This document shows, piece after piece, positions 41,773 to 41,865 of a DNA stretch of 41,865 nt. A model generated the notes under the pieces. That model was not told the origin of the DNA and did no database searches. It saw nothing but the letters and a program-made list of their open reading frames with translations. The DNA lies in contig PSRO01000065.1 in NCBI GenBank assembly GCA_003176115.1, forward strand, positions 1 through 41,865, in the 5' to 3' direction. The number at the start of each line of letters is the position of its first letter. The stretch's first letter is position 1. A program made the position numbers and the translations under genes. Source of the DNA: Chlamydiota bacterium. GTDB taxonomy: Bacteria; Chlamydiota; Chlamydiia; Chlamydiales; Rhabdochlamydiaceae.

Positions 41773-41865
41773 AGACCTCTTATGATGTATAAGTTTTGTT
41801 TGCAAAAAAACAACACACTCAAAAGAGGTCTAAAATGGAAATGCTTGTGGAATTATACTGCTCTA
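41773..41865 (+). mobile_element. Left end of an insertion sequence
   Basis: AGACCTCTT (41773-41781) equals the reverse complement of the terminal repeat at 83-91. A second inverted copy, AAGAGGTCT, lies at 41823-41831, able to form a hairpin with the first. An ATG at 41835 opens MEMLVELYCS, which runs off the window, probably the transposase N-terminus. Family assignment from ten residues is not possible. Confidence 0.5.

Overview
The window reads as a chromosomal segment of a Chlamydiota bacterium outside Chlamydiaceae. It is AT-rich and carries chlamydial hallmarks: two major-outer-membrane-protein-like barrels, a 1112-residue class B penicillin-binding protein with a very large insertion, a sufBCDS operon, mcsA-mcsB and an rpsB-tsf-pyrH-frr operon. 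The IS5-type insertion-sequence remnants, small paralogous secreted proteins and pseudogenes suggest a Rhabdochlamydia- or Simkania-like lineage. That placement is inference from content; no search was run.

Layout. 1-91: 3' end of an IS5-type transposase with a terminal repeat. 448-2929: two tandem MOMP-like porins with duplicated leaders and terminators. 3040-7735 (minus): sufB-sufC-sufD-sufS. 8116-10131: an island of lineage-specific small genes (a Cys-motif peptide, a DUF2059-like protein, a one-TM protein and its broken paralogue). 10237-14143 (minus): rmlC-rmlD-rmlB-kdsB and a secreted GGCT-fold protein. 14249-16014: a secreted barrel-like protein and a lysozyme-like lipoprotein. 15999-17492 (minus): an exported thioredoxin and an exported thioredoxin reductase. 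17926-19762: an alpha/beta hydrolase and PgeF. 19763-20979: a decayed region with a frameshifted Cys-motif peptide gene and fused IS remnants. 20980-23883: a CPBP protease, two small secreted proteins and an MFS transporter. 23932-26844: mcsA-mcsB plus a TarI-like/SDR fusion. 26819-28106 (minus): two exported MsrA copies. 28279-30887: a TPR protein, a small secreted protein without a standard start, a Nudix hydrolase and a dead HELAH metalloprotease. 30973-34217 (minus): tRNA-Lys, tRNA-Glu, frr, pyrH, tsf, rpsB, tRNA-Gly. 34362-37700: pbp2. 37884-41736: a Wzm/Wzt exporter, a GDP-fucose-synthase-like SDR, a glycosyltransferase and a broken gene, then the left end of an IS with the same 9-bp terminal repeat as the window start.

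Function. Two themes recur. The first is surface polysaccharide: dTDP-rhamnose genes without rmlA, CMP-Kdo synthetase, a possible CDP-ribitol enzyme, a nucleotide-sugar reductase, an ABC polysaccharide exporter and a glycosyltransferase. Together they suggest an O-antigen-like glycan, which the Kdo-only lipooligosaccharide of Chlamydiaceae lacks. The second is thiol and methionine repair outside the cytoplasm: exported Trx, TrxB and two MsrA next to Cys-containing porins. The genes corresponding to C. trachomatis CT675-CT687 are nearly all here but rearranged, and ompA is missing between rpsB and pbp2. The least explained items are a small Cys-motif peptide family (8116 and the frameshifted 20355-20572 copy), the exported TrxB and the TarI-SDR fusion.
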